Source: Mariannaea sp. PMI_226 (lineage: Eukaryota; Ascomycota; Sordariomycetes; Hypocreales; Nectriaceae). From it: a DNA stretch of 64,000 nucleotides. Below the pieces are notes generated by a model. The model worked only from the letters and a program-made list of their open reading frames with translations, was not told the DNA's origin and searched no databases. The stretch spans positions 992,001 to 1,056,000 of the forward strand of contig JANFOG010000005.1 of assembly GCA_024336345.1 (NCBI GenBank), given 5' to 3'. The translations under genes were made by a program, and so were the position numbers. Shown here one piece after another: positions 13,578 to 25,355 of this stretch (position 1 is its first letter; every line of letters begins with the position of its first letter).

Positions 13578-14291
13578 AGATTGACTCCCAATGTAAGGAT
13601 TGAATCTCAAAGCAATGATTCACTACTCAGGCCTTCTTCACCGCTGGAACTTTACGCATTAAATCTATGCAGAACGTCGTTGGAGGGAGAGACCAATTCT
13701 AGCCGATGGAACGGCTTATCCTTTCATAGAGCCCCTCAACGAATGGAAGGCCATCTCGTCGCTTCTGCGTCACCACATGACAAAACGCAAACTCCAAGGC
13801 ACAACTATTCAGTATCGTGGCCACTCAATTGTTGCTGAAAGACTCGCCGCCTCCCACAACTTCGCACGGTTTGACGGAATCTCTTCACTTATCAAGGAGG
13901 CAGCATATCTTTGGCCCATATAGTCCATACATAGTATGGCAAATGCGCTGCCCCGGATCCGAGAGGCGTTTAAGTGGCTAAGCCTTCAACTGGACAAACC
14001 TGAAAGACTTTCACCCACAATCATGATGAATCCAATTGAATACATACTATGAAGTATGGAAGCTGTGGCCTTGTTGATGTTAGGTGCGATTGTTTAGCTA
14101 GCTAGGCCTCAAAAGTACGTCAGTACGCCTAATGGCTGCGGTTTTATAAATATAGTCTATATACATATATCAAATCTACATATGCTATAGCACATTTTCA
14201 AAATCCTTGTCTCATCTATACTTCAAAAGCGAACTTTGATCAATTCTTTCTAAATTTTCTCTAATTTATTTTTTCCTTGTTAATCATCACA
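13578..14291. other. Intergenic region CTF8 - DPH1 (convergent)
   Basis: Apart from the unassigned frame listed separately, this is AT-rich 3' flanking sequence. A low-complexity TATA/ATAC stretch lies around 14145-14200. No RNA gene seen. Confidence 0.5.
13673..13923 (+). pseudogene. Unassigned protein-like frame without start codon (possible exon or decayed gene)
   Basis: An open stretch of 82 codons, preceded by a good splice acceptor (CTATGCAG, cut at 13672/13673) and ending in TAG at 13921. The translation looks like a real globular protein: it begins R-R-W-R-E-R-P-I, then P-F-I-E-P-L-N-E-W-K, R-K-L-Q-G-T-T-I-Q-Y-R-G and I-V-A-E-R-L-A-A-S. I recognise no family. No in-frame ATG lies upstream, since an in-frame TAA sits just before the acceptor. 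The nearest donor (GTAAGG at 13593) would join to make a TAA stop. After the TAG the same frame stays open for 42 more codons. So it may be a remnant of a gene, an exon whose partner I cannot place, or a sequencing error. A longer overlapping frame from 13581 has a less protein-like composition. Confidence 0.35.
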
Positions 14292-15771
14292 TCAGCTGGA
14301 TGCCACAACGTCAAGTGCCTTTGTCCTCCCCAGACCATCTCTGCCGTAGTAGTCCATCGGATACACCCCCTTGCCCCAATCCTCCCTGACCTCGAGCGCC
14401 ACCAATGCTTCATATGGCGTCAACAGCGGTCGTGGGAACGCATAGCCCCAGTCGATACTTAGTCGTGGACACGCCACCTGCACCCAGCACTCGACATCTG
14501 ACATGAGCGCCAACTTTCCGGGGAAGATCTCGCTAAGAAGCAGGTTGACAAAGGGGATACCGCGCTCGCGAAGACGCTTCTCGATGAGGGCCATCGTGTG
14601 CGGGTTGCCTTGGCGGCCTAGTGCGCCGAGAATCAGACCCCATTTGCGCGCTGTCTTGGCTGTGCTGATAGCGGAGCGGCGGATGGACTGCATTTCGTCG
14701 TGGCCATACGTTTCGCGGGTTAGCTTGCGAGAGTATGGATCATAGCGGTACGCTGGGATAGACGGGTTGTGGATCATGATGCTCTCCAGGTGAAAGCGGC
14801 CGTCGCCGAGGTAGAGAATGAGGTCGACGGCGTCGTCGTTGGCGAGGCGTGGAGAGGTACACCCGAGAATCTCGCCTTTGCTGAGGGGCGCAATTTGAGG
14901 GACAACGACCTTGAAGCCCGCACGCTCTAGGCTGCTGCGCACACCGTGGATGGTGGCGTTGAACTGGATGGTGCCCACGACGGCGATTGTCTTGCCGCTG
15001 GCAAAGTTGCGTTCCAATGAGTTGAGGAGGTGAGTTGTGTCAATGCTGATGTCGACAAAGACGTAGAGGGTCTTGATCTTGGTAACATCCACGGGGACGA
15101 GACAGCTGTGGGCGTAGTGCACCAGGAGATCGCAGCCCAGCGCCCTCGCCGTGTAATCGTCGATACAGCAGGCGCCATAGGTGACGTCGCCCATGATGAG
15201 CGTCTCAATACCTGGGCAGAACTGAGTGAGAATATCGGATATGGTGGTGGCAAAGAGAAGAAGTCCCTCTGGCATCTGAAGAGCAACCCTCTTGGCACCC
15301 GAGGTGCGGATGCGATGAATAGTTTTGGGGATCTCGAAGCTGTAGTTGGCCGGGAGCAGCGCAATGGCAGCCTTGAGGTTAGGATCCTCTGTAATCTCCT
15401 TCGGCACTTGATTCAAGAGTCGAGGTGCCCTCCGGGGCTTCGTAGCTGTAAAATTGTGTGTAAGCCAAGACGATCGACATTTTTATTCATGGACTCATTC
15501 TGCACTCTTCTTGCAGAAAAAAATCTCATAACTTACTTGTAACCGCACCACTCTCCCCCGCCGTCCCTGATTCCCCATTTCTCGTTGCTGCAGCCTCTGT
15601 AGCCGCTCGTCTTCCAATAAACCGCTTCTTTGGCTGTTTCATCGGTGCATTTCCGCTGGAAGTCGTCGCCTCAGTCTCGATGGGTGGGGCATCATTGATC
15701 TGAGCCATCAGCTGGGCTTCCTCGATATCGGCAGCGATGCCAAGGTCAGCCTGGAGTCGATCCTCCTCCAT
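14292..15771 (-). CDS. DPH1: 2-(3-amino-3-carboxypropyl)histidine synthase subunit 1 (diphthamide biosynthesis)
   Basis: With Dph2 it catalyses the first step of diphthamide formation, radical transfer of the aminocarboxypropyl group of SAM to a histidine of elongation factor 2, in the cytosol. Two exons, 15771-15537 and 15445-14292, separated by a 91-nt intron, give 462 residues, within the fungal DPH1 range. Three [4Fe-4S]-ligand cysteines sit in the expected contexts: G-A-C-C-I-D-D, A-H-S-C-L and V-Q-V-A-C-P-R. Other family hallmarks are [16 protein letters not shown] and [10 protein letters not shown]. The presence of all three cysteines distinguishes it from the Dph2 paralogue. The N-terminal 80 residues, encoded mostly by exon 1, are low-complexity and poorly conserved. 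Confidence 0.96.
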
Positions 15772-16377
15772 GGTATTCTGTCGTCCAAGAAGCTCAAACT
15801 AAAATCCAGTACAAAGAAGAATAAGGAGGTATGATTTAGAGTTTCGATTTATTCCTTTCAAGCCCTCCTTTCCTTTTGTACCTTTTTGCTCTTTTCCTTT
15901 TTTTCTTCTCTTTCTTTTTGCCCCTTCAACTCCAATTAATTAGTCTGGCGATTTCTGAATATCAAAAAGTTGAGCGGCGGGGTGTGAGTCGGGTTTTCCA
16001 TACTGTAGTCAGAGACCCGCTTTTGACATCACCGCTGTTGTGATTGGCCCAACTGCCATTGCTCTCTCTCCTTCTCAGCACGAATTCGTTGCGCATATCT
16101 TGTACGCTGCACAGACATAGACTTGTCGCTAATTTAAAGCATTCATGTCTTCTGATGTGTTAGAAATTGAATAGCATTAACTCGGCTTCCTATGTGCACC
16201 CAAGGTTCTGCTCGCGTGCTGCATGTGTAGTGCCTGAACCCCGATTCTTCACCCTCCCCTCAACGAGTCCTCCAAGATATAAAACGACCATTGAAAAACA
16301 GTGCTGTCTTGACCAAATTCCTCCTTCTGTGCGTGTTCATTATACTGTGTCTATCGAAACACCAGGCAACGTGCTTC
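15772..16377. other. DPH1 promoter and VMA2 3' flank
   Basis: Contains a long pyrimidine-rich tract on the + strand (about 15850-15930), which is purine-rich on the DPH1 coding strand. No other gene or structured element seen. Confidence 0.5.
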
Positions 16378-18276
16378 TCAAGCATCAATCAAGTTCTCCT
16401 CTTCCTGTTGCTGGTCCCGAGCCCCGGTCTCTGCTCGTGCCTTACCCTTGGCCTTCGCATCCTTGGCGGCACGCTGGTAGAACTCGTTGAGCACCTTGGC
16501 AGGAATACGGTTCAGAAGCTCCTTGGGGTAGATTCGGAGCAAGCTCCAGGCGAGATCAAGAGACTCATAAATGGTTCGTGACTCATATCGACCCTGGCTG
16601 ATGAACTGGCGCTCGAACTTCTCCAAGAACTCCAGCGAAAGCTTGTCCTCAGCCGAAAGGGCTTCCTCACCGACGACAGCCTTCATGGCGGCGGCATCAC
16701 GACCAATAGCGTACTTGGCGTACAGCTGGTTTGAGACATCACCGTGGTCCCTTCGGGTCATGCCCTCACCGATAGCAGACTTCATGAGTCGGGAGAGCGA
16801 TGGCAGGACGTTGATAGGGGGGTAGATACCACGGTTAGCCAGGGCTCGATCAACGAAAATCTGGCCCTCGGTAATGTAGCCAGTCAGATCGGGAATGGGG
16901 TGGGTAATATCGTCGTTGGGCATGGTCAGAATGGGGATCTGAGTGATGGAACCATTTCGGCCTGCGACACGACCAGCTCGTTCGTAGATGGTGGACAAAT
17001 CGGTATACATGTAACCGGGGAAACCACGTCGACCAGGGACTTCTTCTCGGGCAGCGGAAACTTCTCGGAGGGCATCGCAATAGGCCGAAAGATCGGTAAG
17101 AATAACCAGAACGTGCTTCTCGAGCTGATAGGCGTAGTACTCGGCGGTGGTGAGGGCGAGACGGGGAGTAATGATACGCTCAATACTGTACAATATGTTA
17201 GCGAATCGTCAAGAAAATTGGCACATCTAGCTCCTGTATACGTACGTAGGATCGTTGGCAAGGTTGAGGAAAAGAGTGACACGCTCCAGACTGCCATTCT
17301 CCTCGAAATCGCGAGTGAAGAAACGAGCGGTTTCCAAGTTCACACCCATCGCACCGAAGACAATGGAGAAGTTCTCTTGGTGACCATCGTGTACACCCTT
17401 GTTTGTGATGCCCTGCTTCTGGACAAGACCGGCCTGTCGGCAAATCTGGGCGGCGATTTCGTTGTGGGGAAGACCAGACGCAGAGAAGATGGGGATCTTC
17501 TGTCCTCGGGCAATGGAGTTCATGGTGTCGATAGCGGAGATACCAGTTGAGATCATCTCCTCTGGGTATTCCTATGATTGATCGCTCGTCAGACATGGAT
17601 AAAAGGGTGGGCGTGTGCTGAAGAACTTACACGAGAGAAAGGATTGATGGGACTACCGTTGATGTCAAGGTACTCCTCAGCCAGTACCTTGGGGCCTTTG
17701 TCGATGGCGCGGCCGGAGCCATCAAAGATACGGCCAAGCATGTCCTCGGAAACACCAAGCTTTAAGCTCTGGCCGGTAAATTCGACTTTGGTCTGTCACT
17801 GTCTCAGCCAGATATCCTCCCAATCGAAGCTTATAATTCGAGCATACCTTCTTTACATCGATACCGGAGGTGCCCTCGAAAACCTATCGCAAAATCGTCA
17901 ATCGCCGTCGAGAATAAAGATGCAGTGTGTTAAAGGTACCTGAACAACGGCTCGGTCGCCTATGCATGTTGGTTAACTTTTTGCCGTCATCGAAAGCAAG
18001 GGGGGGCTATGCAAGCAGCGGGACCTACCTCGAGCTTCAAGGACCTGACCAGATCGGGTCGTGCCATCCGGAAGAGTGAGGGAAACGATTTCGTTATATC
18101 GAGGGTATTTGACCTAGAGCTGTCAGATTAGATGGAAAGATGATTGTGGATGAATTACTGCCAGGGAATGTCCTCACATTCTCGAGAATGACCAACGGAC
18201 CGTTGACGCCGCCAACGGTGTTGTATCGAATTCTCGGGATAACCGAGTACGACGAAGACTCGCGCGGGTCGGCCAT
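16378..18276 (-). CDS. VMA2: V-type proton ATPase subunit B
   Basis: Non-catalytic nucleotide-binding subunit of the V1 sector of the vacuolar H+-ATPase, which acidifies vacuoles and endosomes. Seven exons: 18276-18178, 18113-18029, 17959-17940, 17883-17848, 17792-17631, 17571-17246, 17185-16378, summing to 511 residues, the usual length. Markers: [20 protein letters not shown] near the N-terminus, the [10 protein letters not shown] segment in place of a catalytic P-loop (diagnostic of B rather than A), [13 protein letters not shown] and [14 protein letters not shown]. Two exons are very small (20 and 36 nt). An in-frame Met at 18291 would add five residues (M-S-A-A-A). The C-terminal tail is Glu/Gln-rich. 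Confidence 0.97.
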
Positions 18277-18814
18277 GGCTGCGGCGGACAACGGAGAGGG
18301 AAGACGGGACGGCAGATGGGCAGGCGTAGAAAGGGGCCGTTTTTTTAGAGAGGGAGCCGGTGGTGATGCCTCAAGAGCTAGGATGAGGTTGGAGGACTGG
18401 TGGAGGATGGTGAGCTTGCCTCACCAAGGTGGAGCTCGGCGCCAACCCAAGAACGCACGGCCGATAAACTGCCTACGTACTGTACCAAACCTTACGCTTA
18501 CCTACCTACCGGCCAGCGGCATACGCACATACGACATGGCTAAAGTCAAGCAGGGTACCTATCTTACTTGCTGTAATTATCCATCTGCCTGCAGTGACAT
18601 CACATGACTGGTATATATCAAAATGTAACCCTGCTGGAACAGCTGGACAATGTAAAGCTCAAGGGGATTGTAGTTTGAATACTCGAGCTATAGAATTTTA
18701 AATAAGTTATTTTGTCTTGTTTTTTTTTATGGTGTGTTTTTTCTGATTTACAAGAAATCATCCTAGTACAAGTGCATTATTTCAGAGCATATTGGCATGG
18801 AGCCTCACTCGGAT
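18277..18814. other. VMA2 promoter and HMG-CoA lyase 3' flank
   Basis: Includes repeated GTACCTA/CTACCTACC motifs near 18495-18560 and an AT-rich T-run around 18700-18740. No gene seen. Confidence 0.5.
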
Positions 18815-19985
18815 CTAAGCTTTCGCTGCCTCTGCTGCAACTCGAGCTCGAGCCCCCAAGACCGCCTTGCCTACCGTGCTCTCGTTGGCTTTGCCGAGCT
18901 CCGCCGTGATCCACGCTCCAATATCCGAGATGCCATCAAGATTTACACCCGTGTTCATGCCCAATGTCTCCAAGAAGTAAACCATGTTCTCTGTCGCAAC
19001 GTTGCCCGTAGCTCCAGGACTGTAAGGGCAGCCGCCCAGACCGCCCACACTGCTATCAAATGTCCGGATACCATGCTCTAGTGACACAGCTGTATTCACA
19101 AGAGCTTGGCCGTACGTGTCGTGAAAGTGCATTGCAATGTCCTCGGTACGGATGCCTGCCGCAGACATGCACCGGAGTAGAGCACTGGTTCGGGGAGCCG
19201 TTCCCATACCCGTTGTATCGCCCAGGGAGATCTCGTCTGCGCCTGACTCAAGCAGGTCTGTCGCAATCTCAGCAACCTTGTGCGGATCGACATCGAAACC
19301 CTCAAAGGGGCAGCCAAGCACGACGGAGATGTAGGCGCGAACACGAAGCCCTAAGGCCTTGGAGTCCTGGATTACTTCCTTGAACTGCTCCAATGACGTC
19401 TTGATATCGCAGTTGAGATTCTTTTGGGAGAACGACTCTGTAGCGGCCGCAAATACTGCAACTTCAATGCTTGGCTTAGATGTTGTGTCGGTTTCGCTGG
19501 CGGGTTCGAGCTGTGTCGCGAAGGCCTTGGGGTTCTCAGACAAGACCTTTGTTGCGTTCTGTAGACCCCTAGCATTGGGCGTGAGGAATGAGTATGTAAT
19601 CGGAGCGGGAGATGAGATCTTATTCTGCAGGATGTGGTCGAGAATCTCGCTCGAGTTGGCCATCTACATGAGCAACGACGTAAGCTAACAAGAACATGAC
19701 AAGGCAGAAACACAGGTCCAGACATACCTGGGGAACCCATTTTGGAGATACAAAAGATCCAGCTTCAATTGTCGATAATCCAGTTCGTGCCAATCTCTCA
19801 ATCAATTCAATCTTCGTCGCAAGTGGGATAGCCTTCTTTTCGTTCTGGAGGCCGTCTCGTGGCCCGACCTCGACAATCCTGACGTGAGTGTCAGACGAGG
19901 TGCCACTCGCAGTCGCAAAGCCTCTCTGCCAGCGGAACTGTGAGCGCCGACAGGCTCTGCAGACATTTGATCGAAGAACGTTCAT
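18815..19985 (-). CDS. Hydroxymethylglutaryl-CoA lyase, mitochondrial
   Basis: Cleaves HMG-CoA to acetoacetate and acetyl-CoA, the last step of leucine breakdown; a TIM-barrel metal-dependent lyase. Two exons, 19985-19728 and 19663-18815, give 368 residues. Visible motifs: E-V-G-P-R-D-G-L-Q-N-E (catalytic Arg43/Asp44 and a metal ligand), the metal-binding H-F-H-D-T-Y-G, and the signature G-G-L-G-G-C-P-Y-S-P-G-A-T-G-N with the active-site Cys. The first 25 residues are rich in Arg, Cys and Ser with no acidic residue, which fits a mitochondrial targeting peptide. The C-terminus (A-A-K-A) is not a peroxisomal PTS1. An upstream in-frame Met at 20024 is possible but would put Gln/Lys-rich sequence before the presequence. 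Confidence 0.93.
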
Positions 19986-20457
19986 GATGGATGCAGATTT
20001 CCGGTTTTGTCTTTGGTTAACCAAGTTAATGGAAAGAGATTCGGAGGAGGGGACCGGATGAGTACGAGGCAGACCGACGTCAACCGCCTACCGTCGGCCT
20101 GAGGAGTTGAGCCGAGCTCTTAGCAGCTACGTAGCCAAGCTTATCAAAAAGCCCCCCTCCAGCCAGCTCTCGGTAACGCTTGTCTTGACGTCCGTTCTAC
20201 AAGTCAAAACTCCTTCAAATTGAGATGAAATGAATTTAAAAATATGCAAGATTCTCGCACAAGATTATTACTTTAAGTATTGATAAAATTTATACATGCA
20301 GAAGCGGTGTTACCATCTACAAATTTGGGCTTTTTTAACATTAAAAACTCGTCTTGGCTTAGCACCTTTAAAAAAAGAAAATACACCTTCTCTACGACAG
20401 AGCAGGTTTAAGCCTGGTAGCAGAACGGTAATCCAGACATCTCCATGCTCAACCCGT
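19986..20457. other. HMG-CoA lyase promoter and alpha-tubulin 3' flank
   Basis: No coding sequence. The part next to alpha-tubulin (20210-20400) is AT-rich and should hold its 3' UTR. Confidence 0.5.
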
Positions 20458-22232
20458 CTAGTACTCAATCTCGCCCTCATCTTCGCCCATAGAGTCGGCA
20501 GCAACCTCCTCGTAATCACGCTCAAGAGCAGCGAGATCTTCACGAGCCTCAGAGAACTCACCCTCCTCCATACCCTCACCAACATACCAGTGGACGAAGG
20601 CACGCTTGGAGTGCATGAGATCGAACTTGTAGGAGAGGGAAGACCAGGCCTCGGCGATGGCAGTGGTGTTGGACAACATGCAGCTGAAGAACTTATTAGA
20701 TATAACCACTCACAACAGGGGAATATTTCAACTTACACAGCACGGTTGACCTTGGCGAGATCGCCGTTGGGAACGTTCTCGGGAGCCTGGTAGCAGATAC
20801 CAAGCTTGAAGCCAGTAGGGCACCAGTCGACGAACTGGATGGTGCGCTTGGTCTTGAGGGTGGCGACAGCAGCGTGAGCGTCGTTGGGGACAACATCACC
20901 ACGGTACAACAGGCAGGTGGCCATGTACTTGCCGTTGCGAGGATCACACTTGACCATCTGGTTGTTGGGCTCGAAGCAAGACATGGTCATCTCCTGGACG
21001 GAGTTGGCCTCGTGGGCGGCCTTGGCGGCAGAGATGACAGGGGCATAAGCGACCAGGGGGAAGTGAATTCGGGGGTAGGGCACGAGGTTGGTCTGGAACT
21101 CGTTAAGGTCGACGTTGAGGGAGCCATCGAAGCGGAGAGAGGCGGTGATGGAGGAAACAACTAATTTTTTTTGTCAGCTGGACCAATTTCTCAATCTAAG
21201 GGGAAATATTTTCCATATAAGTTTTCTTACCCTGGGCGATCAGGCGGTTGAGGTTCTCGTAGTTGGGACGCTCAAGACCGAGGTTTCGGCGGCAGATATC
21301 GTAGATAGCCTCGTTATCGACCATGAAAGAGCAGTCAGAGTGCTCGAGAGTGGTGTGGGTGGTAAGGATGGAGTTGTAGGGCTCGACAACGGAGGTAGCA
21401 GTCTGGGGAGCGGGATAGACACAGAACTCGAGCTTGCTCTTCTTGCCGTAGTCGACGGAAAGGCGCTCCATAAGGAGAGCACCGAAACCAGAGCCGGTAC
21501 CACCACCGAAAGAGTGGAAGACGAGGAAGCCCTGGAGACCAACACAGTTGTCGGCAACTCGGCGGATCTTGTCAAGGACACCATCGATGAGCTCCTTGCC
21601 GACAGTGTAGTGACCACGAGCGTAGTTGTTGGAAGCATCCTCCTTGCCGGTGATCATCATCTCGGGGTGGAAGAGGTTTCGGTAGGCGCCAGTTCGGACC
21701 TCATCGACAACGTTGGGCTCAAGATCGCAGTAAATGGCACGGGGAACATACTTGCCCTGGCCTGAAGAGAGAGAAAAGGTTAGATGAGATGTCAGAGCTG
21801 AAAAGGGGTCGAGAGGAACGAATGGAATCCCATACCAGTTTCAGAGAAGAAAGTGCTGAAGCCCTGATCGGGGTCCTGAGCCTTACGCTCCTCAGTGAGG
21901 TAGCCATCGGGCTGGAGAGTGGGAAATCCATTTGTCAGTATGGTACGCGGTGGCGATGTCAACAAAGGAGGTGTTGTTTATGTACCTGGATACCGTGCTC
22001 GAGGCAGTAAAGCTGGAGAGAAAGGTGTTAGCGACGGTGTCTTGGTGGAGGAAAACATTTCAGGGGAATCATAACATACCTCCCAGCAGGAGTTGGCGAT
22101 TTGGCAACCAGCCTGGCCGACTGTGGTCAAGTTAGTACACTGTGGTATGGCTCATGGTGAAGGTTGCGGTGAAGACGCGTGTGGGGTAGAAAGGAGAGAG
22201 AGCTCACCGTTGATGCTAATGACCTCACGCAT
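20458..22232 (-). CDS. Alpha-tubulin
   Basis: Builds microtubules as the alpha half of the tubulin dimer. Seven exons: 22232-22208, 22120-22080, 22012-21986, 21911-21836, 21761-21231, 21160-20737, 20683-20458, summing to 449 residues, the normal length. It starts [15 protein letters not shown] and has the alpha-type loop [14 protein letters not shown], the nucleotide-binding G-G-G-T-G-S-G, and N-N-Y-A-R-G-H-Y-T. It ends in an acidic tail with a terminal tyrosine (E-I-E-Y), as expected for alpha. The alpha identity rests on the E-H-G-I-Q-P-D-G loop and the terminal Tyr. Many Sordariomycetes have two alpha-tubulin paralogues, and which one this is cannot be told here. Exons 1-4 are all under 80 nt, the intron-dense 5' end typical of fungal tubulins. 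Confidence 0.97.
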
Positions 22233-24164
22233 GGTTGTAGATGGTCGATGGGAAGATGAGGATTAGAGAGATGTAAAGGAGGATAAGTTCAGCAAAAAGA
22301 GCAGGCGACAAGACAGGCCAGACAAGGCTTTTACGAACGGAGACTCAAGAACGGGAGGATGAGAGCGAGGACAAGGACGTGCAGTTTGGTTTGGTGATGG
22401 GGGGGGAGAAAATAGGTGGGGGAAATTTGGCAGACAGGGGAGGCTTGCCCAACCTGTGGATTTGTTGATTTCCAGGCGTGTCTTGGTTGGCCCTGAAGGG
22501 GGGGTAGGCGCGTTTCCTGCGGGTCTGTGCAGGTACCTTTTTGCTGGACGCAGGGCAGTCGAGTACCTCCTAGCTATGGCCCGTACCCGCAGATAGGTAC
22601 CAACTAGGGGAAGGTAGGTAAGGTAGAAGTTAGGCTATTATTGCTCAGATGGAGCTGTTCGCTGGCCACCTCACGTCCAAGGCACTGAGGTGTTGTCCAC
22701 CAACGCACCTCTGCTTCAAAGGGCCACCCGCTCTGGTTGCAAGACGGAAACTCCCTGTCGGCTCTAGTGGCGTTCCTACTGGCTTCCAATGGTTCTCGCT
22801 TGCTACCTCTTGACTCTCCTGTGGCTCCCAAGCCGTCTAAAAGTGGCTCCCCGTCCTGCCCGACTGCTCGCTTCACCGCTCCGGCCAACAAGCAGCGTCT
22901 CTGTCCGCAAATTATGGTCGGGGCCACGCCATGGAGCCACGGTCCAAGCGTGCCTACTTCGTAACTACAATACAAGACCACTACGGGCGAATAATTAAAT
23001 ACGCTGCCTGCCTTAACTTACCTTGCTATGTACCTACCGTACTGTACATACGTATGGAGCACAAGGGGGCCAAAGTCACACAAGTAATAAATGGTGTTTG
23101 GTGACGATCCATGGATGCATGTTTATCAGACGACCCTCTTTCTCAGCAGACGATCAGCAGTAAGGTAAGGTATGGTAGGGTAGCCACAGAAGCAGTCGAA
23201 GCGTCCTCTCTAAGATACGGATAAGTAGCCTCTCACCTTGCGCTGGGCTTTATTAAGCAATAAAAGACCATCATGGTTTATCATTCGTCATGGTCACCTC
23301 TCAATAAGCTACCTTTGGCTCTCTCAGGTTGCCTGGGAGTTGTAGAGATGCACAAGGTATGAAGTACGTACTTCTTGCAGGTTACATTTGGAGGAACTAA
23401 TTTCTCCTTTTTCCCAATACCAGGGAAACCAACGAAAAAGAAAAGAAAGTCGATAATTATGTACCGGTAGTTAGGCCCTCGTCTGATATGGCTATCATTA
23501 TCAAAATTATCAGACCCTGGCTTCCCACCCACCTACACGGCCGACCATTGGCCATTACTAAACAAAGACCAGACCCCTGGCCCAACCCGTCGACCTTCAC
23601 GTCCACATTTCACCGTCCGCCCCCCTGTCGGTTCCTCGGTGCAATGTAGCTAACCGTCTCCCGACGGTCTTTGCCCCAAATGAATTCGGGAATGTTGCAA
23701 CCAAGCTGTACATAGTATGAGATACGGGGTTATTTCATCACGCCATGATGATTAGCTACATCATACACAGTGTGTACGAAGGAGCTACGAGAGATCTTGC
23801 ATATTGACGAAAGCAGTCATTCCTTCATGGTTTCTTTCGTGTTTGAAAACGATCTCAGAATCCCCAGGTTAGATTTCCAACTGCTCAAAGCTTTTTGCCA
23901 ATCCCTGTCGTCCCCGACTTGGAAGGGTGATCCTGAGCCTCATGGCCCGAACATCAGCCGTTCCCGCGAGCACAACGGCGGACGGAGTACCTACCTCGCC
24001 GTCTTACCTCCCTTATTATGTAGGTACCTTTGAGTGGCTAGTTGCCTACCTACCCTTCTTGCTCCATCCAGCCTTGTGCTTGTAATAAGTAAGGTATCTG
24101 GCCTCAACAACCTCCATTATCAGAGGAGAAAAATCCATCTGGCCAACAGGGAACATCATCAATC
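22233..24164. promoter_or_regulatory. Divergent intergenic region between alpha-tubulin and PGA1-like gene
   Basis: 1.9 kb with no supported gene. Pyrimidine/purine-skewed sequence lies next to the alpha-tubulin start. Many copies of a TAGGTA/GGTACCT-type motif occur (22530-22630, 23015-23060, 23160-23185, 23985-24065). The frame at 22604-22981 on the minus strand has no family resemblance and I treat it as chance. Confidence 0.5.
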
Positions 24165-24966
24165 ATGGGTTTCCCCTTCTCCACAGCCTTGCCCATTGCA
24201 GCATTGCTCCTGAGCTTTATCCTCCCTGCGGCAGCCAACACAGAGAAGGTAATCTTCACAGCTCCTGAGCCAGTCAATATTCCCCCCGAAAAGCCTACCC
24301 TACGCGAACTCAACCTCCGTGTTCTAAATCATGATGACAACAACATCCGGACCAACCTGAGCCGTGTGTTTCCTACAGAGCCCGGCAATGCCGCGACAGG
24401 GGTGGCAACCTGGCTTCTCTTAGACAGTCTCACACCTGGCCAGAGGTATGAGCTCCGTGTTTGCTGGGCAGCGGTTGTAAGTTTGCTGACGTCCATTTGA
24501 CCCTTTGCAACCCATCCTCGCAAGTAACTAATTCCACTGGAACTCAAAGCAACCTACAGCTTTCGAATTAGATGTCTATGAGCTGGACACTGTCTGGAGC
24601 ACTCCAGAACTCCTCCAGTCTTTAGCAGCGTACAGCGACTCGGTTCAGTCTACTGCTGGAATTGAGGCAGATGAAGCCACCACGATGAACCTGGCGGAGC
24701 AGAAATCATCGGTTCTCTTACTTCAAGTGCGGGCTGCCGCCGATTACTTTACGGATCATGGTGCGCTCATGACTGATCCACCGCCAGTCCTCGGAGACCT
24801 CATCCTAGACCCTTACTTATACAACGTCCTCCCGCAATCGCTCATACCAACTATTGGATACATTATAGTGGTCAGTTTAGTTGCTTATTTTGGGGCTCGA
24901 ACCATAGCTTCCAAATTGCAATCCATTGCCATCACCACCGAGAGCACAACAAAAAAAGAAAGCTAA
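24165..24966 (+). CDS. PGA1-like ER membrane protein (GPI mannosyltransferase II co-activator)
   Basis: Two exons, 24165-24476 and 24550-24966, give 242 residues. The first 24 residues form a clear signal peptide (hydrophobic core, A-A-A then N). A lumenal domain follows, with the pattern N-T-E-K-V-I-F-x-A-P-E-P-V near the N-terminus and L-L-D-S-L-T-P-G-Q-R-Y-E-L-R-V-C-W in the middle. A single transmembrane segment lies at about residues 200-220, followed by a short Ser/Thr/Lys tail. This layout and these motifs match my recollection of the filamentous-fungal Pga1 family, which partners Gpi18 in adding the second mannose to GPI anchors in the ER. That assignment is recognition without a search and could be wrong; the single-pass type I topology is directly supported. 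The 73-nt intron has GTAAGT and CAAAG boundaries. Confidence 0.6.
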
Positions 24967-25355
24967 GAAATGAAATATTCGTGTTCTCAAACCATCATGA
25001 TTCGGCTCCCAACATCCAGAAAGAAAAGGTTGGTAGATGCATTCTACTATCTACGTCAAATTCATAATTGTCGTCAATGTCATCCATCTCGAAAATCCGA
25101 CTGGTTCTCAATATCAGCCGTTGCCACCCTTGAATCTTCACAGTTGAATGCCCTTGGTCAGAAACCCACCGCTGGTTCAGCCCTATCACAGCGTTCTCTC
25201 CAGCATACATGCTCGTCGACACAATCTGAGCGGGCCTTAAACTATTCAGCATTGAAATGTAATATCAGCTTCCCTCTAACCAGCAAGCAACGGGCACAAC
25301 AAGAAGACGACTGATGGTGCAATCTTTGATTAATTATCGCTCATTCACAGACATT
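24967..25355. other. Intergenic region, convergent 3' flanks
   Basis: Between the PGA1-like gene and the WW-domain gene. Short frames only; nothing recognisable. Confidence 0.5.

Noticed and set aside
16744..17550. 268-codon + strand frame over VMA2
   Set aside because: Antisense shadow of highly conserved V-ATPase exons and runs through an intron of VMA2.
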